A model generated the notes under the pieces. The model was given only the letters and a program-made list of their open reading frames with translations, was not told the DNA's origin and searched no databases. This document shows, piece by piece, positions 22,860 to 24,000 of a stretch of 24,000 nt of DNA. Made by a program: the position numbers and the translations under genes. Each line of letters begins with the position of its first letter. Position 1 is the first letter of the stretch. This DNA comes from Candidatus Acidiferrum typicum (GTDB lineage: Bacteria; Acidobacteriota; Terriglobia; Acidiferrales; UBA7541): assembly GCA_002478115.1 (NCBI GenBank), contig DLMH01000047.1, positions 1 to 24,000 on the forward strand. Reading direction: 5' to 3'.

Positions 22860-24000
22860 TCAGCGTTTGCCCATGCCCAGAACGCTGAGGAAAAAGCTCG
22901 AGAAAATCGTCTGGCAACCCAGCGTGAGGAAAATCACCCCCGGCATGACCATGCGCAGCGCCCTGCCGGGATTCAGAGGCCCGAAGCCAGTGGCTCGCCA
23001 AAAATCCACGGCAAAAATCGAAATGCCCAGTCCGACGAGGAAAAGGACCGCTCCAATCACCAGGCCGGTCTCCAGCGTGATGACGCTGAAGAGCCGGTTG
23101 AACTTTTCATCGCGGGGCAAATAGCCTGCGGTGATGGCAAAGACTTTTGTGAACACCGCGAAGTTCACCGCCTGATAGCCGACGAAAATCATCGTTGCGC
23201 TGTAAACCAGTGTGCTGACGTCGAATCCCACGTGCCCGACATGCCGCATGCCCGGCAACAGCCACAGCGCCAGCAGGCTCCCCATCAGCATCAGCAGGCC
23301 CCCGGGATACAAAAAGAGCCAGCGCGGGCTGTAGAGCAGCATGAAGCGCAGGTGGCGCCAGCCGTCGCGCCAGGTGCGCAGGTGCGGCGGCGTGCTGCGG
23401 CCGTCGAGAGAAAGATCGGTAGGGATCTCCGCGATGCGCAGCCCGAAAATCGAGGACTTCACCAGCATTTCACTGGCGAATTCCATGCCCAGCGATCGCA
23501 GCCCCAGGCCTTCGATGGCTTCTTTGCGGAAACCGCGCATGCCGCAATTCACGTCGCCACACGGCGTGCGGAAGAAAATTCTCGCCAGCAGGGTCAACAC
23601 GGGCGTGCCGAGGTAGCGATGCAGAAAAGGCATGGCGCCCGCGGCAATATTTCCCTTAAAGCGATTGCCCATCACCAGATCGTAGCCTTCGCGGAGTTTG
23701 TGCAGGAAGGAACTTACTTGCGAAAGGTCGTAGCTGTCGTCCGCGTCGGCCATGATCACGTATTGGCCGCGCGCCGCGGCGATCCCCGCCAACAACGCGC
23801 TCCCATAGCCTCGCGCGGCAACTTCCACGACAGTAGCCCCGGCGCGGCGCGCAATTTCCTGCGAGCCATCGGTGCTGCCATTATCGGCAACCAGGATTTC
23901 CGCGGACAGGCCTTCGCGCTCGATGGCAGCTCTCGCCTTCTTGATGCAGACCCCCAGCGTCGTGGCTTCGTTCAAGCAGGGCATCACCACGGATAGTTCG
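22860..24000 (-). CDS. family 2 glycosyltransferase with C-terminal membrane segments (5' end outside window)
   Basis: At least 380 codons are present; the frame continues past the window edge as ELSVVMPCLNE, so the start lies just upstream. The GT-A domain has the opening VVMPCLNEA, the NGSTDGS loop, ADADDSYD as the DxD metal site, and GNRFKGNIAAGAMP as in DPM/polyprenyl-phosphate sugar transferases. CGDVNCGMRGFRK continues the GT2 pattern. From about residue 225 there are four hydrophobic segments (FLYPGGLLMLMGSLLALWLL, then VYSATMIFVGYQAVNFAVF, VIGAVLFLVGLGISIFAV and MVMPGVIFLTLGCQTIFSSF), so it is membrane-anchored. It probably transfers a sugar to a polyprenyl-phosphate or lipid carrier on the cytoplasmic face. 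It leads an operon with the methyltransferase downstream. Confidence 0.93.
   Translation of the reverse strand, partial: ELSVVMPCLNEATTLGVCIKKARAAIEREGLSAEILVADNGSTDGSQEIARRAGATVVEVAARGYGSALLAGIAAARGQYVIMADADDSYDLSQVSSFLHKLREGYDLVMGNRFKGNIAAGAMPFLHRYLGTPVLTLLARIFFRTPCGDVNCGMRGFRKEAIEGLGLRSLGMEFASEMLVKSSIFGLRIAEIPTDLSLDGRSTPPHLRTWRDGWRHLRFMLLYSPRWLFLYPGGLLMLMGSLLALWLLPGMRHVGHVGFDVSTLVYSATMIFVGYQAVNFAVFTKVFAITAGYLPRDEKFNRLFSVITLETGLVIGAVLFLVGLGISIFAVDFWRATGFGPLNPGRALRMVMPGVIFLTLGCQTIFSSFFLSVLGMGKR

Noticed and set aside
22368..23996. 542-residue open frame on the plus strand
   Set aside because: It is antisense to the well-supported glycosyltransferase and methyltransferase; its His/Gln/Arg/Ala-rich composition is a GC-rich shadow.

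Overview
The window reads as a chromosomal segment of an Acidobacteriota-like soil bacterium (inference). The grounds are an Oar-type TonB-dependent receptor with an N-terminal carboxypeptidase-regulatory-like domain, several Tat-exported sugar enzymes, a CRTAC1/ASPIC-UnbV protein, secreted TPR proteins, a PA14-containing GH3 enzyme, and GC-rich intergenic spaces full of palindromic dispersed repeats. No rRNA, tRNA or CRISPR array was seen.

Bases 1-15726 form a carbohydrate-related region. It begins with the decayed C-terminal end of an integrase-core transposase. Three same-strand genes follow, all with twin-arginine signals: a TIM-barrel sugar isomerase/epimerase, a Gfo/Idh/MocA oxidoreductase and a second isomerase/epimerase. 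A convergent gene encodes a seven-repeat FG-GAP/ASPIC protein. Divergent from it is a 1174-residue TonB-dependent receptor with a recognisable promoter, an operator-like inverted repeat and a strong intrinsic terminator. Just past that terminator lies a 28-codon relic of another ASPIC/UnbV gene. Two secreted TPR proteins and a secreted GH3 glycosidase follow. Together they suggest outer-membrane uptake and periplasmic processing of a glycoside or plant-derived sugar; the substrate cannot be read from the sequence.

Bases 15727-16952 hold no convincing gene but are dense in repeats: a 121-bp element with perfect 10-bp inverted ends, three perfect palindromes within 82 bp, a diverged duplicated block, and one copy of a 52-bp dispersed repeat. 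Bases 21547-22196 are a matching repeat-rich stretch carrying the inverted partner of that 52-bp repeat.

Between these two stretches, on the minus strand, is a compact cassette (21546 down to 16953) that is the most interesting part of the window. In transcription order it encodes an endonuclease III-like HhH-GPD glycosylase with an intact Fe-S motif, a complete DNA cytosine-C5 methyltransferase, a GHKL ATPase of the MORC/MutL-like type, an uncharacterised protein with a SAM-methyltransferase-like Rossmann core, and a small DUF2314-like protein. The first four are joined by an ATGA overlap, a 3-bp gap and a GTGA overlap, so they are almost certainly translated together. No standard restriction endonuclease is visible. 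The set looks like a DNA-modification or defence system related to the paraMORC-associated restriction-modification systems, with an unusual composition.

The window ends with a minus-strand pair: a membrane-anchored family 2 glycosyltransferase, cut by the window edge, and a class I SAM methyltransferase, probably one operon for glycolipid or surface polysaccharide synthesis.
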